Below are positions 5,467 to 5,798 of a DNA stretch of 5,798 bases, piece after piece. Where the stretch lies: assembly GCA_003153335.1 (NCBI GenBank), contig PLYG01000477.1, positions 1 to 5,798 of the forward strand. Reading direction: 5' to 3'. A model generated the notes under the pieces. The model saw only the letters and a list, made by a program, of their open reading frames with translations, was not told where the DNA came from and ran no database searches. Numbering within the stretch: the first letter of the stretch is position 1; the number at the start of each line of letters is the position of its first letter. The stretch is from Betaproteobacteria bacterium (lineage in GTDB: Bacteria; Pseudomonadota; Gammaproteobacteria; Burkholderiales; Casimicrobiaceae). Made by a program: the position numbers and the translations under genes.

Positions 5467-5798
5467 ATGAAGCCGCTTTCCGGAGTCCGCATTGTCTCCG
5501 TGGAACAGTTCGGTGCCGCGCCTTACGGTTCGATGTTCCTCGCCGACTTGGGCGCGGAGGTGATCAAGGTGGAGAACGCGGCCATCGGCGGCGATCCGGC
5601 GCGCAGGACCGGCCCCTTCTTCCTGGGCGAGACTGACAGCGAATATTTCCAGACCTGGAACATGAACAAGAAAAGCGTGGCGCTGGATCTCAAGAGCGAT
5701 GCGGGCCGCGCCGCCCTCGAGGGCCTGATCGCCCAGGCAGAGGTGGTGCTTAACAACCTGCGCGGCGACCTGCCCGCCAAGATGGGCCTCGATTACAA
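5467..5798 (+). CDS. CaiB/BaiF family (class III) CoA-transferase, N-terminal part; 3' end outside window
   Basis: The first 110 codons of a class III CoA-transferase are visible. These cytoplasmic enzymes move CoA between a donor thioester such as succinyl-CoA and an organic acid, as in carnitine, formate/oxalate or citramalate metabolism. The N-terminus MKPLSGVRIVSVEQFGAAP (1-19), the SMFLADLGAEVIKVE block (22-36), GGDPARRTGPFFLG (41-54), NMNKKSVALDLKSDAGR (65-81) and the LNNLRGDLPAKMGLDY block (95-110) follow the family consensus in order. The catalytic aspartate lies further on and cannot be checked. The ATG at 5467 is supported by AGGGA with 7-nt spacing. It follows the regulator by 17 bp and is probably co-transcribed. 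Together with the divergent lyase it suggests acid activation followed by cleavage. The substrate cannot be read from this fragment. Confidence 0.93.
   Translation, partial: MKPLSGVRIVSVEQFGAAPYGSMFLADLGAEVIKVENAAIGGDPARRTGPFFLGETDSEYFQTWNMNKKSVALDLKSDAGRAALEGLIAQAEVVLNNLRGDLPAKMGLDY

Noticed and set aside
1..5798. tRNA, rRNA, CRISPR array, insertion sequence or transposase
   Set aside because: None seen: no spaced direct repeats, no terminal inverted repeats with a transposase, and no recognisable RNA gene. Nearly all of the window is explained by ordinary coding sequence.

Overview
This high-GC window looks like the chromosome of a betaproteobacterium, most likely of the order Burkholderiales. 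The strongest clue is a periplasmic Bug-type (TctC-like) solute-binding protein, a family greatly expanded there. It sits beside a GntR regulator, a CaiB/BaiF CoA-transferase and an HMG-CoA-lyase-like enzyme, a grouping common in that order. This assignment is inferred from gene content; no marker gene is present.

Layout. Positions 1-300 (+) hold the 3' end of a proline iminopeptidase gene, followed by a probable Rho-independent terminator (330-367). After a gap of about 230 bp comes a complete PHB-depolymerase/LpqC-type esterase (528-1778, +), which converges on and overlaps by 14 bp a leftward gene set. Read in its own direction, that set starts near 4634: a 50-codon hypothetical ORF, a nitroreductase-family flavoprotein, an HMG-CoA-lyase-like enzyme and a Bug receptor. 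The first three are joined by 4-bp ATGA stop/start overlaps. The receptor follows after 79 bp and has its own strong ribosome binding site. Reading rightward from about 4676 are a GntR/HutC-type regulator and, 17 bp after it, a CaiB/BaiF CoA-transferase cut off by the window end.

How it may work together. The two arms diverge from one control region (4639-4695). It holds a near-consensus rightward promoter and a plausible leftward one whose -10 boxes overlap, with a short inverted repeat across them. The rightward start is predicted to fall at the regulator's ATG, so its mRNA may be leaderless. The enzymes suggest uptake of an organic acid (Bug), CoA activation (CaiB/BaiF), and a retro-aldol split of the CoA ester (HMGL-like), all under a ligand-sensing repressor. 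The lyase lacks the mobile-loop cysteine of classical HMG-CoA lyase and has an altered glycine-rich loop. Its substrate may therefore not be HMG-CoA; a citramalyl-CoA-like thioester is one possibility. The role of the co-transcribed nitroreductase is unclear. The proline iminopeptidase and the esterase appear unrelated to this locus.
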